Shown in pieces: positions 41,824-51,550 of a stretch of 64,000 nucleotides of DNA (the first letter of the stretch is position 1; each line of letters opens with the position of its first letter). The DNA comes from Bartonella sp. B1099. Lineage in GTDB: Bacteria > Pseudomonadota > Alphaproteobacteria > Rhizobiales > Rhizobiaceae. The stretch is taken from contig NZ_CALYLN010000001.1 of assembly GCF_944801835.1 (NCBI RefSeq), positions 776,001-840,000 of the forward strand, given 5' to 3'. The notes below the pieces were generated by a model. It was not told the origin of the DNA, made no database searches, and was given only the letters and a program-made list of their open reading frames with translations. The translations under genes were made by a program, and so were the position numbers.

Positions 41824-41919
41824 ATGGATGGCGGAGGTAATTGCGTCTGCGCTCAAGCTGCGACCTTGACTCGTAGTTTGTGTTGTTCATTCCTGGAAAT
41901 TGGGTGGTTTATAGTATGA
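41824..41919 (+). CDS. Putative 31-residue leader peptide upstream of acnA
   Basis: An ATG that follows GGAGGGGG by two bases opens a 31-residue frame, beginning MDGGGNCVCAQAA and ending EIGWFIV, with four Cys (CVC and CC). Its stop is 12 bp before the acnA ATG. The strong purine-rich ribosome site and the location suggest a possible translated leader. The spacing to the ATG is tight, and I have no comparison to show conservation. It is best treated as a hypothesis. Confidence 0.35.
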   Translation: MDGGGNCVCAQAATLTRSLCCSFLEIGWFIV

Positions 41920-41931
41920 GGGTGGACAGTC

Positions 41932-44619
41932 ATGACTCACATTGATAGCTTTAATTGTCGCAGAACATTAAAGGTTGGTGGCAAAGAATATACTTATTAT
42001 AGCTTAATCGAAGCGGAGAAGAATGGGCTTGAAGGCATTTCGCGTTTACCGTTTTCGATGAAAGTTATTCTCGAAAATTTATTGCGCTTTGAAGATGGTC
42101 GCACAGTTAAAAAGGAAGATATCCTCAGTGTTTCTAAGTGGTTAAGCGACAAAGGGAGCGCAGGAGCAGAAATCGCCTACCGTCCTGCACGTGTTCTTAT
42201 GCAAGATTTTACGGGTGTTCCGGCTGTTGTTGATCTTTCTGCAATGCGTGATGCTATGGTAAAACTTGGTGGAAACGCTGAAAAAATTAATCCTCTCATC
42301 CCCGTTGATCTTGTTATTGATCACTCAGTTATTGTTGATGATTTTGGCACTCCCATGGCCTTTAAGGAAAATGTTGAGCATGAATATGAACGCAATGGTG
42401 AGCGTTATCGTTTTCTGAAATGGGGGCAACAAGCCTTTCAAAATTTTCGTGTCGTTCCTCCAGGCACAGGGATTTGTCATCAGGTTAACCTCGAATATTT
42501 AGCACAATGCGTGTGGATGAAGAATGAAGAGAGGGGAGAGACGGTTTATCCTGATACTTGTGTAGGAACTGATTCGCATACGACGATGGTCAATGGTTTG
42601 GGTGTTTTAGGTTGGGGGGTTGGCGGTATTGAAGCTGAAGCGGCAATGTTAGGACAACCTGTCTCTATGTTATTACCTGAAGTGATTGGTTTTCGCCTAA
42701 CAGGGAGACTTAAAGAAGGTGTCACAGCCACCGATCTCGTGTTAACGGTGACTCAAATGCTCCGCCAAAAGGGCGTTGTTGGTAAATTTGTTGAATTTTT
42801 TGGCCCTGGTTTGGAGCATATGACGCTTGCTGATCGGGCGACGATTGGGAATATGGCACCTGAATATGGAGCAACCTGTGGCTTTTTTCCAATTGATAAG
42901 GAGACAGTGCGTTATCTCAACATGACAGGGCGTGATGAAAATCGGATTGCCTTAGTCGAGGCTTACTCCAAAGCACAAGGGATGTGGCATGACGAAAGGG
43001 TGGCTCATCCCGTTTTTAGCGATACAATTGAATTAGATATGGGAACTGTTGTTCCTTCTATGGCTGGTCCTAAACGTCCGGAAGGGCGTATTGCATTGGA
43101 AAATGTTGGACAAGGTTTTAAGAAGGCATTGGTTGAAGACTATAAGAAAACTTCAGGACAAGATGAGCATTATCCAGTTGAAGGTGAAGAATATACGCTG
43201 AGTCATGGTGATGTGGTGATTGCTGCGATTACTTCCTGTACCAATACATCAAATCCAAGTGTTCTTATTGCAGCAGGTCTTTTGGCACGAAATGCGGTGG
43301 CAAAGGGTCTCAAAAGCAAACCATGGGTAAAAACTTCTCTTGCACCTGGTTCACAAGTTGTTGAAGCTTACCTTAAAAATTCGGGTCTGCAAAAAGATTT
43401 AGATGCATTAGGATTTAACTTAGTGGGGTTTGGATGCACAACATGTATTGGGAATTCTGGCCCTTTGCACCCAGCTATTTCCAAAACGATTAATGACAAT
43501 GGTATTATTGCAGCTGCAGTTCTTTCAGGAAATCGTAATTTTGAAGGGCGTGTTTCCCCTGATGTGCAAGCGAATTATTTAGCTTCACCCCCGTTAGTTG
43601 TTGCCCATGCACTGGTCGGGACGGTGTGTAAAGATTTAACCAAAGAGCCTCTTGGTGAAGATTCAAATGGTCAACCGATTTATTTGAGAGATATTTGGCC
43701 AACTTCTCAAGAAATACAGGCATTTATCGAAGAAAATGTCACGCGTAAGGTTTTTGCTGAAAAATATGCAGATGTCTTTAAGGGAGATGAAAATTGGCAA
43801 AAAGTTCAGATCCCCACAGGGTCTACCTATTCTTGGGATGAGCAATCCACCTATGTCCGTAATCCACCTTATTTCGATGATATGCAGAAAAATCCTGATG
43901 TCTTACCAGATATTAAGGATGCGCGGATTTTAGGTTTGTTTGGTGATAAAATCACGACAGATCATATTTCTCCTGCTGGTTCTATTAAGGCAGCTTCTCC
44001 TGCTGGAAAATATTTAATGGATCATGGTGTTAATGTTGCTGATTTTAATCAATATGGGACGCGCCGTGGGAATCATGAAGTTATGGTGCGTGGGACCTTT
44101 GCCAATATTCGCATTCGTAATTTCATGTTAGGAGAAAATGGTCGAGAAGGCGGTTATACGGTTCATTATCCCTCAGCAGTAGAACAAACCATTTACGATG
44201 CAGCGATGGTGTATAAACAAGAAGGTATTCCGCTCGTTGTTTTTGCGGGGATTGAATATGGCAATGGATCATCACGCGATTGGGCCGCCAAGGGGACTAA
44301 TCTTCTTGGTATCAAAGCGGTGATTGTGCAATCTTTTGAAAGGATTCATCGCTCTAATCTTGTTGGTATGGGGATTGTTCCTTTTGTCTTTGAGGAAGGG
44401 TTAAGTTGGAAATCTTTAGGCTTAAAGGGAGATGAAAAGGTAACAATTGAAGGGATTCATAACTTGAAACCTCGTCAAAAGACAGTGGCGACAATTACTT
44501 TTTCTGATGGTACAGTAAAAACTGTTCCATTATTATGCCGTGTTGATACTGAAGATGAGCTAGATTATTTGCATCATGGTGGAATTTTACAATATGTCTT
44601 GCGTAAGCTAGCTGTTTAA
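41932..44619 (+). CDS. acnA: Aconitate hydratase A
   Basis: An 895-residue TCA-cycle 4Fe-4S enzyme that interconverts citrate and isocitrate. Cluster cysteines are in TSCTNTSNPS near residue 437 and GFGCTTCIGNSGPL near 503. The swivel domain with EYGNGSSRDWAAKG near 780 completes the fold. Length is standard for AcnA. The RBS GAGGGTGG lies just upstream of the ATG. The preceding region contains the Irr-type box and a possible leader ORF, so iron control is likely. Confidence 0.97.
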   Translation: MTHIDSFNCRRTLKVGGKEYTYYSLIEAEKNGLEGISRLPFSMKVILENLLRFEDGRTVKKEDILSVSKWLSDKGSAGAEIAYRPARVLMQDFTGVPAVVDLSAMRDAMVKLGGNAEKINPLIPVDLVIDHSVIVDDFGTPMAFKENVEHEYERNGERYRFLKWGQQAFQNFRVVPPGTGICHQVNLEYLAQCVWMKNEERGETVYPDTCVGTDSHTTMVNGLGVLGWGVGGIEAEAAMLGQPVSMLLPEVIGFRLTGRLKEGVTATDLVLTVTQMLRQKGVVGKFVEFFGPGLEHMTLADRATIGNMAPEYGATCGFFPIDKETVRYLNMTGRDENRIALVEAYSKAQGMWHDERVAHPVFSDTIELDMGTVVPSMAGPKRPEGRIALENVGQGFKKALVEDYKKTSGQDEHYPVEGEEYTLSHGDVVIAAITSCTNTSNPSVLIAAGLLARNAVAKGLKSKPWVKTSLAPGSQVVEAYLKNSGLQKDLDALGFNLVGFGCTTCIGNSGPLHPAISKTINDNGIIAAAVLSGNRNFEGRVSPDVQANYLASPPLVVAHALVGTVCKDLTKEPLGEDSNGQPIYLRDIWPTSQEIQAFIEENVTRKVFAEKYADVFKGDENWQKVQIPTGSTYSWDEQSTYVRNPPYFDDMQKNPDVLPDIKDARILGLFGDKITTDHISPAGSIKAASPAGKYLMDHGVNVADFNQYGTRRGNHEVMVRGTFANIRIRNFMLGENGREGGYTVHYPSAVEQTIYDAAMVYKQEGIPLVVFAGIEYGNGSSRDWAAKGTNLLGIKAVIVQSFERIHRSNLVGMGIVPFVFEEGLSWKSLGLKGDEKVTIEGIHNLKPRQKTVATITFSDGTVKTVPLLCRVDTEDELDYLHHGGILQYVLRKLAV

Positions 44620-44860
44620 ATGCCTTTGTTCGTTGAGGAATATCTTTAAACGATTAAGCTATAAAGTTGCGGATCAAAGAATTTGGTTTCGTTTTTTATG
44701 TTTGTCTTTGAAAATTTAATTGACGTTGGCTTTGACATTGCGCTATAAGCCACATGAATTATAGGCAGCTTTATAGTTTTGCTTGAGTTAGGTTTGTTTA
44801 CATTGGTAGAGTTATTATTAAGGCTCATTTTACCAAGGTGTTGAAAGAGAGATTATATTT

Positions 44861-45127
44861 ATGGCGAATACACCTTCTGCTCGAAAAGCGGTGCGCAAGG
44901 TTGCAGCACGCACACAGGTTAATAGGGCCCGCCGTTCACGCGTTCGTACTTTTATGCGTAAGTTTGATGATGCTATAGCAGGGGGCGATAAGGCGTCTGC
45001 AGAAGTTGCATTTAAAAATTTTGAGCCTGAGATTATGCGTGCGGTTTCTAAAGGCGTTTTTCATAAAAATACTGCTGCGAGGAAAGTATCGCGTTTAGCG
45101 AAGCGTTTAAAGGATCTCAGCGTTTAA
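44861..45127 (+). CDS. rpsT: 30S ribosomal protein S20
   Basis: An 88-residue basic ribosomal protein of the 30S body. [19 protein letters not shown] and the late [20 protein letters not shown] are diagnostic. It has its own terminator 25 bp downstream and is followed by dnaA, the usual alphaproteobacterial order. Confidence 0.96.
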   Translation: MANTPSARKAVRKVAARTQVNRARRSRVRTFMRKFDDAIAGGDKASAEVAFKNFEPEIMRAVSKGVFHKNTAARKVSRLAKRLKDLSV

Positions 45128-45151
45128 GCTTTTTTTATTTTATTCAGAATC

Positions 45152-45187
45152 AAGCTAGTACCCGTAAGGGTACTGGCTTTTTATTTA
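45152..45187 (+). terminator. Terminator of rpsT
   Basis: AAGCTAGTACCC, a GTAA loop and GGGTACTGGCTT form a stem of about 12 bp with one mismatch, followed by TTTTTATTTATT. A textbook intrinsic terminator. Confidence 0.9.
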
Positions 45188-45840
45188 TTGTTTCAAACAG
45201 TTTCTATTGAAAACAAGAATCGATAACGATTCTCCTCTTGAAAAAGGAGAGAAAGTTTATAGGGGGGCGTATGGTTATCCACAAGCTTTGTGGATTTTTA
45301 CAGAGTCTTTTTTGTCAAGCATTTTATTTTTTTTTTTAAATCTGAAGAGATTCTTTAATGATTGGTAAATTCAGAGAAAAAAAATGAATTGAATCAATTA
45401 TTTTTCTCATTCCTCATTGAAATAAGCATTTTTACAGCATTTTTTGAGAGCTTTTGATTTTATTTTGCCCTCTTGCATTTTACCTCTGCTGTTTTGTATG
45501 GTTCTTAATGAAGACTAAAAAGCATGAAGGGGTCACATCAGCGCATTATCCTGTATTTTGTTGAATATAAAATCTTTGGTTTAGGCTTTTAAAAAGCTTT
45601 TGTGTTGGATAGGTTTTTTGATGGTTTTTTAGTTCTCTTAGTTGGTATGTTTGCCATTTTAGAAGGGTGGGTCATATCATGAGTGCAAGTAAATCTTATT
45701 GGTCATCTTTGTTAGTGGGGTTGTGATGAGGCTATCCTAGGGGAGGGTGAGTAATCTTATTTGGGGTAGGGCGTTTTGCCTTCGCTAGATTTATTTTAGC
45801 TGTTTGGCAGGACAAAATTTTATTTTTATCAGGATGGAAG
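45188..45840. other. dnaA upstream region, possible oriC or dnaA control region
   Basis: About 650 bp without a gene. It holds the inverted DnaA-box pair (45275-45297), a very AT-rich tract with a T-run around 45325-45337, and the dnaA promoter. It has the composition of a bacterial origin or DnaA-autoregulated promoter, but only one perfect box is visible. Confidence 0.4.
45275..45297. promoter_or_regulatory. Inverted pair of DnaA boxes upstream of dnaA
   Basis: TTATCCACA (45275-45283) is a perfect consensus DnaA box. TGTGGATTT (45289-45297) is an inverted near-match. The two lie 5 bp apart, and ATCCACAAGCTTTGTGGAT forms a 7-bp-arm hairpin. About 550 bp upstream of the dnaA start. Confidence 0.6.
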
Positions 45841-47412
45841 ATGGTGGATAAATTGAACTCTAAAGCTAGTTCCTTTAAAAGGGTTTCGGTGAATATCCTG
45901 TCGGCAGAGAACATAATAAAGAATAGAATGACAGAGAGTGATGATGTTGTTTGTAGAAATGCTTCTATAGGGCATTCTATTGTTTCAGAGGAGGAGAGTG
46001 CGGCGGCTTTTGTACGTGTTATGGCACAATTAAAGGCGCAGGTTGGTGTTGAAGCTTATACCAGTTGGTTTGGTCGTGTGAAACTTGCTGAGTATAGTCA
46101 TACTCTTGTAAAGCTTTCTGTTCCTACTGCTTTTTTACGTTCATGGATTAATAATCACTATGGTTCTCTTTTGACTCATTTATGGAAACAAGAGAACTCA
46201 GCAATTCTTCGTGTTGAAGTCATCGTTCGCGGTATGGAACGCGTTTCAAGAGATGTTGTTTGTAAAACAAGTCCGTCTTCTGTTGTGCTGGAGGAGCCGA
46301 CAACTTCATCTTTTGTTGAGAATTGTGCAGAGCATTCAGCCAAAAGTTCTCAAGCAGGAGTTTTTGGGTCTCCCCTTGATTCTCGCTATACTTTTGAAAG
46401 TTTTGTTGTGGGAGCATCTAATCGCGTTGCTTTAGCGGCAGCGCGTTCAATTGCAGAAGGGCATAAAAGTGCTTTGCGTTTTAATCCTCTTTTTATTCAC
46501 GCGTCTGTTGGTTTAGGAAAAACGCATTTGCTTCAAGCGATTGCTGCTTCTGCATTGAAGCGTTTAACATCTGCACGTGTTATTTATTTAACGGCTGAAT
46601 ATTTTATGTGGCGTTTTGCAACAGCTATTCGTGATAATGATGCTCTTTCTTTTAAAGAACAGCTTCGCGATATCGACCTTTTGATTATTGATGATATGCA
46701 GTTTTTGCAAGGTAAGTCGATACAACATGAATTTTGCCATTTGCTTAATATGTTGCTTGATAGTGCAAAACAGGTTGTTGTCGCTGCAGATCGTCCACCA
46801 GCGGAATTAGAATCGCTTGATCTTCGCGTTCGGTCTCGTCTTCAGGGAGGAGTTGCCCTTGAAATTGAGGCACCAGATTATGAAATGCGTTTGCAAATGT
46901 TGCGCCAGCGGTTGAAGGTGGCACAGCAAGATGATGGCATGATATCAATTTCTGATGATGTCTTGGAATATATTGCAAAAACGGTTTTAGGGTCAGGGCG
47001 CGATATTGAAGGTGCATTTAACCAGCTCTTATTTCGTCAATCTTTTGAGTCTGATTTATCTTTAGAACGGATTGATGAGTTATTAGGTCACTTGACACGC
47101 CCAGGTGAACCTAAGCGTATTCGGATTGAAGAAATTCAGCGTACGGTAGCACGCCATTATAATGTTTCTAAACAGGACTTGTTGTCTAATCGTCGAACAC
47201 GGACGGTTGTAAAGCCACGGCAAGTTGCGATGTATCTAGCGAAAGTATTAACGCCTCGCTCGTTGCCAGAAATTGGTCGTCGTTTTGGTGGACGTGATCA
47301 TACAACAGTTTTACACGCAGTGCGTAAAATTGAAGATTTGGTTTGTGGTGATCAGACCTTGGCCAAGGAGCTCGAATTGCTTAAGCGGTTGATTGGAGAA
47401 CAGGCTGTATAG
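45841..47412 (+). CDS. dnaA: Chromosomal replication initiator protein DnaA
   Basis: A 523-residue AAA+ initiator. Domain I (about residues 55-140, [13 protein letters not shown]) is followed by a Ser-rich linker, AAA+ domain III with Walker [14 protein letters not shown] and Walker [13 protein letters not shown], and domain IV ending with the DnaA signature [15 protein letters not shown]. An N-terminal extension of about 50 residues precedes domain I. The ATG follows AGGATGGAAG. dnaN follows after 187 bp. Confidence 0.97.
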   Translation: MVDKLNSKASSFKRVSVNILSAENIIKNRMTESDDVVCRNASIGHSIVSEEESAAAFVRVMAQLKAQVGVEAYTSWFGRVKLAEYSHTLVKLSVPTAFLRSWINNHYGSLLTHLWKQENSAILRVEVIVRGMERVSRDVVCKTSPSSVVLEEPTTSSFVENCAEHSAKSSQAGVFGSPLDSRYTFESFVVGASNRVALAAARSIAEGHKSALRFNPLFIHASVGLGKTHLLQAIAASALKRLTSARVIYLTAEYFMWRFATAIRDNDALSFKEQLRDIDLLIIDDMQFLQGKSIQHEFCHLLNMLLDSAKQVVVAADRPPAELESLDLRVRSRLQGGVALEIEAPDYEMRLQMLRQRLKVAQQDDGMISISDDVLEYIAKTVLGSGRDIEGAFNQLLFRQSFESDLSLERIDELLGHLTRPGEPKRIRIEEIQRTVARHYNVSKQDLLSNRRTRTVVKPRQVAMYLAKVLTPRSLPEIGRRFGGRDHTTVLHAVRKIEDLVCGDQTLAKELELLKRLIGEQAV

Positions 47413-47599
47413 TGTTTATCGTTTTTTCTTTGAAGAAACTTTAAGGGATTTAAGAAGGAATTTGTTTTTTCTTATGCAGGAGTGACTTGCCATTTTAAAA
47501 GAGGTTTAATAAACTCTAGCAAGCGATTCTTTAAACAAGGATCTGTTATTTTAATTCTAAGGAATTCTTATCGTTTTTGGTAAATCATACGGGGCTTTT

Positions 47600-48721
47600 A
47601 TGCGTATTACAGTGGATCGCAATCAATTTCTCAAGTCTCTTGGTCGTGTTCACCGTGTGGTAGAACGCCGTAATACTGTTCCTATTTTATCGAATGTGCT
47701 GATTGATGCAGAAGATGGTCATGTGCAGTTAAAGGCAACAGATCTCGATTTAGAGGTTACAGAATCTTTTACAGTCAATGTTGAACAAGCCGGAGCAACA
47801 ACTGTTCCGGCACATTTGCTTTATGATATCATTCGAAAACTTCCTGAGGGCAATGAGGTTGTATTAGCCATCGATGAGAATCAATCGAGTACACTGTCCG
47901 TTATTTCGGGTTGTGCGCATTTTCAACTTCAATGTCTTCCAAAGGCAGATTTTCCAGAGTCACTTCCTGGGCAGTTTGGTTATCGCTTTTCTCTATCGGC
48001 TTCAGGATTGAAACATTTACTTGATTGTACGCAATTTGCCATTTCTACTGAAGAAACCCGCTATTATCTTAATGGTATTTACTTCCATGTTATTCATGAT
48101 GATGTTTTGAAACTGCGTTTGGTGGCAACGGATGGTCATCGTTTGGCACAAGTTGAGATGGGAGCGCCTTCGGGAATTGAAGGAATGCCCGGTGTTATTG
48201 TTCCTCGTAAAGCTGTGGGAGAGTTGCAAAAACTTCTTTCAGAAGAAAATGATGGTGATGTATGTATAGAGCTTTCAGAAACAAAAATTCGTTTTTCTGT
48301 AGGTTCTGTGATTTTTACATCAAAGTTAATTGATGGAACATTTCCAGATTATCAACGTGTTATCCCTCTTGGAAATGATAAAGAATTAGTTGTTAATAGA
48401 CAGGATTTTTCTTCAGCGGTTGATCGTGTTTCAACGATTTCGAGTGATCGGGGGCGTGCAGTTAAGTTAACGATTGAGCATGGACAGTTAAGGCTTGTTG
48501 TGAATAGTCCTGATTCGGGCAGTGCGGAAGATCAATTATCCGTAACTTACACATCTGAACCACTTGAGATAGGGTTTAATTCACGGTATCTTTTGGATAT
48601 TGCTGGGCAGCTTTCAAGCGATGAGATGGTTTTTATGTTGGCTGAAGCTGGAGCGCCAGCTCTGATTCGTGATAATGATGATGCGGATGTGCTCTATGTA
48701 CTGATGCCTATTCGTGTTTAG
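47600..48721 (+). CDS. dnaN: DNA polymerase III beta sliding clamp
   Basis: A 373-residue clamp protein in three similar domains, beginning MRITVDRNQFLKSLGRVHRVVERRNTVPILSNV. LVATDGHRLA and the C-terminal YVLMPIRV are characteristic. It tethers replicative polymerase to DNA. Lies between dnaA and recF in the classical order, with GGGG before its ATG. Confidence 0.97.
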   Translation: MRITVDRNQFLKSLGRVHRVVERRNTVPILSNVLIDAEDGHVQLKATDLDLEVTESFTVNVEQAGATTVPAHLLYDIIRKLPEGNEVVLAIDENQSSTLSVISGCAHFQLQCLPKADFPESLPGQFGYRFSLSASGLKHLLDCTQFAISTEETRYYLNGIYFHVIHDDVLKLRLVATDGHRLAQVEMGAPSGIEGMPGVIVPRKAVGELQKLLSEENDGDVCIELSETKIRFSVGSVIFTSKLIDGTFPDYQRVIPLGNDKELVVNRQDFSSAVDRVSTISSDRGRAVKLTIEHGQLRLVVNSPDSGSAEDQLSVTYTSEPLEIGFNSRYLLDIAGQLSSDEMVFMLAEAGAPALIRDNDDADVLYVLMPIRV

Positions 48722-48732
48722 GGGCGATTGTT

Positions 48733-49875
48733 TTGCAATGCATGGCAAGTCATGTGCATAAAGTGTCTGTGAGGCAGCTAAAGCTTTTACGTTATCGCAA
48801 TTATTCTTTTTTTAATATTCATTTTTCGGGTCAGCATGTGGTTTTTACGGGCCACAACGGTGCGGGTAAGACGAATCTTTTAGAGGCGTTATCTTTTCTT
48901 TCTCCGGGTCGTGGTTTGCGACGGGCTGCATATTCTGATGTTAGCTTTATAGATGGTGGCGGTGAAGGATTTGTTATCTTTGCCTGTCTTGAATGTGCTC
49001 TTTATGGTGAAGTGAAGATTGGTACAGCTTTGGAGGTTAGCGATAACAGTCGAAAGGTCCATATTAATGGTGTGAATGAGCCAAGTGATTGCTTAACAGA
49101 TTACTGTCATATTAGTATCTTAACACCCTCTATGGATAGTCTTTTTACCGGCCCCTCGCTTGAACGCCGACGTTTTTTGGATCGTATGGTTTTGGCCATT
49201 GATCCTTTGCATAGTCGCCGCATATCCGATTATGATAGAGCGATGCGCGCACGTAATCGTTTGTTTTTGGATGGCAATGAAGATACTGCTTGGTTTGATG
49301 CTTTAGAAAAGCAGATGGCAGAATTGGCAACAGCTATTTCTGCGGCGCGTATTGATGTTATTCGGCTTGTAAATGACATGTTTACACAAATGCCATCTCA
49401 GATACCCTTTCCACGGACTTTTTTGCAAATTGATGGTTTTTTAGAAACAGCTCTAAGGAGACTATCAGCCACTGAAGTTGAAGAGCAATTTTGTGATTTG
49501 TTGCGGCGTAATCGCGCAATGGATCGTGCTGTTGGGCGAACATTAGAGGGCCCCCATCGCACAGATTTACAAGTTTTTTATGCAGATAAAAATAGAGCAG
49601 CAACATCTTGTTCAACAGGTGAACAAAAAGCTCTTTTGACAGGTCTGGTTTTGTGTCATGCTCGTCTAACGGGTATGATATCGGAAAGGGCTCCCATTCT
49701 TCTTCTCGATGAAATGGCTGCTCATCTTGATTCACATCGACGTGCTGCTTTATTTGATATTCTTGATGATTTAGCTGTGCAAACATTTATGACAGGAACA
49801 GATCGTCTTTTATTTGATGACTTAAAAGGACGTGCAGAATTTTTTGAAATTAAGGATGGCGCTTTATTGCTGTAA
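48733..49875 (+). CDS. recF: DNA replication and repair protein RecF
   Basis: A 380-residue SMC-like ATPase that loads RecA at gaps. Walker A GHNGAGKTNLLEAL is near residue 38, the signature STGEQKALLTGL near 295 and Walker B ILLLDEMAAHLD near 320. The start is either TTG at 48733, eight bases from AGGGG, or ATG at 48742 with long spacing. It lies 11 bp after dnaN, so likely the same operon. Confidence 0.94.
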   Translation: MQCMASHVHKVSVRQLKLLRYRNYSFFNIHFSGQHVVFTGHNGAGKTNLLEALSFLSPGRGLRRAAYSDVSFIDGGGEGFVIFACLECALYGEVKIGTALEVSDNSRKVHINGVNEPSDCLTDYCHISILTPSMDSLFTGPSLERRRFLDRMVLAIDPLHSRRISDYDRAMRARNRLFLDGNEDTAWFDALEKQMAELATAISAARIDVIRLVNDMFTQMPSQIPFPRTFLQIDGFLETALRRLSATEVEEQFCDLLRRNRAMDRAVGRTLEGPHRTDLQVFYADKNRAATSCSTGEQKALLTGLVLCHARLTGMISERAPILLLDEMAAHLDSHRRAALFDILDDLAVQTFMTGTDRLLFDDLKGRAEFFEIKDGALLL

Positions 49876-49929
49876 AAAACATGCTAAATATTTTTTTAAT
49901 AAGTGATAGTCGAGAAGAAAAGGCTTGCT

Positions 49930-50397
49930 ATGTCTGTGATGATAACGATTTTAAATGGTCCTAATTTAAACTTTCTGGGTCAACGTGAGCCAGAAATTTA
50001 TGGAACTGAAACTTTAGAAGATATAGAAAAAAGTTGCAGAGAATGGGCAAAAAGAGTTGATGTTATCGTAAATTTTTATCAAAGTAACTATGAAGGTCAG
50101 CTAGTAGAATGGATACAAGAAGCAATAGGGTTAAGTTCTGGATTGATCATCAACCCAGCGGCTTATAGTCATACATCTGTCGCTCTTCTTGATGCTCTAA
50201 AAATGTTTTCAGGGCCAAAAGTAGAAGTTCATTTATCCCATATTTATCAACGCGAAGCTTTTCGTCATCATTCTTATACATCTGCAGGTGTAGACGCTAT
50301 CATAAGTGGGTTTGGAAGTGATGGATATCGGTTTGCACTTGAGTATATTGCAAAACAATTAATAAGTTGTAAAGGTAAAGAGTTAAGTGTTGGATAA
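49930..50397 (+). CDS. aroQ: Type II 3-dehydroquinate dehydratase
   Basis: A 155-residue dodecameric enzyme of the shikimate pathway that dehydrates 3-dehydroquinate. ILNGPNLNFLGQREPEIYG opens the protein and includes the catalytic Tyr region; NPAAYSHTSVALLDAL carries the substrate-binding loop; VEVHLSHIYQREAFRHHSY carries the active His. The start at 49930 follows AAGG by six bases; the frame is open from 49903 but the extra residues are not family-like. Confidence 0.95.
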   Translation: MSVMITILNGPNLNFLGQREPEIYGTETLEDIEKSCREWAKRVDVIVNFYQSNYEGQLVEWIQEAIGLSSGLIINPAAYSHTSVALLDALKMFSGPKVEVHLSHIYQREAFRHHSYTSAGVDAIISGFGSDGYRFALEYIAKQLISCKGKELSVG

Positions 50398-50421
50398 GAG
50401 TAATATAGACATTGAATTCAC

Positions 50422-50449
50422 TTGATAATTATTTTCAAATCTGTACAAT
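50422..50449 (+). promoter_or_regulatory. Candidate promoter of cyoABCD
   Basis: TTGATA, a 16-bp spacer and TACAAT lie about 55 bp upstream of cyoA. A TGA-N9-TCA motif (50423-50437), the RirA/iron-box form, overlaps the -35 box. The motif is short and could be chance. Confidence 0.5.
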
Positions 50450-50503
50450 ATGAGGTATTATATTTATGGCAATTTTTAGTGCATATGACGGGGGTAAAAG
50501 AAG

Positions 50504-51475
50504 ATGAAAAGCTTTGTTCGACAATTAGGAATGCTTGTGATTTTAGGGGAAGCACTGCTTTTGTCTGGTTGTAAAATGGATGTCCTTCAACCATCAGGTT
50601 ATGTAGCACGTCAGCAGCTCATTTTGATTGTTATTTGTGTGCTTGTTATGCTTTGCGTTGTCATTCCAGTCATGGTGAGTGTGGTATTTTTAGCGATAAA
50701 ATATCGTGCATCGAATACGAAAGCGAACTACTCTCCTGATTGGGCGCATTCAAATAAAATTGAAGCTGTAATGTGGGGTATCCCAATTGTAATTGTAATG
50801 GTTTTAGGTTCACTAACGGCTTATTATACCTATAAGCTTGAGCCTGCTAAGCCTCTTCCAATAGAGGTTGTGGGTGAAGGAGAGCCATTGCAGATTGATG
50901 CTATAGCTCTTGATTGGAAATGGGTTTTTATTTATCCTCAATATGGTGTTGCATCGGTCAATGAAATTTACGCGCCTAAAGGACGTCAAGTTTTATTGCA
51001 ATTGACGTCAGAAAATTCTGTCAATGCCTTTTGGGTCCCTAAATTGGGTACAGTTCTTTACGCTATGCCGCAGATGAATGCTAAGTTGCATTTGATCGCT
51101 GAAGAACAAGGCGTATTCAAGGGGACCTCAGCAAATTACAGCGGCGATGGTTTTTCAGGGATGCGGTTTAAGTGGCATTCTGTGTCTTCGCAGGATTTTG
51201 AAGATTGGATTGTAAAAGCTCGGGCTAATGGTCGAGCACTTGATCGTAAATCTTATCGTCAACTTTCTATTGCGCCTCGTATGGGCGATATTGCTGCGAA
51301 AGAGAAAGATGCTGAGGTTCGTTATTTTGCACCTGTTGAGAAGCGGCTTTACTATCGTATTGTTAATCGGTGTGTCGATGAAAATACGGTATGTAATGAA
51401 GATTTAATGAAACGTGCTGCTGCTCAGACACTGTGGGGTGCGCTGTGTTCAGTATTTGATCCTGATGTTATTTAA
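50504..51475 (+). CDS. cyoA: Cytochrome bo3 quinol oxidase subunit II
   Basis: A 323-residue subunit with a lipoprotein signal (LLLSGCK, lipobox Cys at 23), two membrane segments (about residues 40-67 and 86-106) and a periplasmic cupredoxin-like domain without the Cu-A ligands, as expected for a quinol oxidase. QMNAKLHLIAEEQGVFKGTSANYSGDGFSGMRF is typical of CyoA. First gene of cyoABCD, with GGGGGTAAAAGAAG as RBS. Confidence 0.95.
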   Translation: MKSFVRQLGMLVILGEALLLSGCKMDVLQPSGYVARQQLILIVICVLVMLCVVIPVMVSVVFLAIKYRASNTKANYSPDWAHSNKIEAVMWGIPIVIVMVLGSLTAYYTYKLEPAKPLPIEVVGEGEPLQIDAIALDWKWVFIYPQYGVASVNEIYAPKGRQVLLQLTSENSVNAFWVPKLGTVLYAMPQMNAKLHLIAEEQGVFKGTSANYSGDGFSGMRFKWHSVSSQDFEDWIVKARANGRALDRKSYRQLSIAPRMGDIAAKEKDAEVRYFAPVEKRLYYRIVNRCVDENTVCNEDLMKRAAAQTLWGALCSVFDPDVI

Positions 51476-51550
51476 AGGGTCAATAGAGAAAGAGCCCTTT
51501 TAACATAAGGTTTCTTTTAAACTTGAATTTCATTTGAAATGGGTTGAGAA

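Noticed and set aside
41866..41894. TTGACT as -35 of an acnA promoter
   Set aside because: The hexamer 17 bp downstream (ATTCCT) is a poor -10, so I do not call a promoter there.
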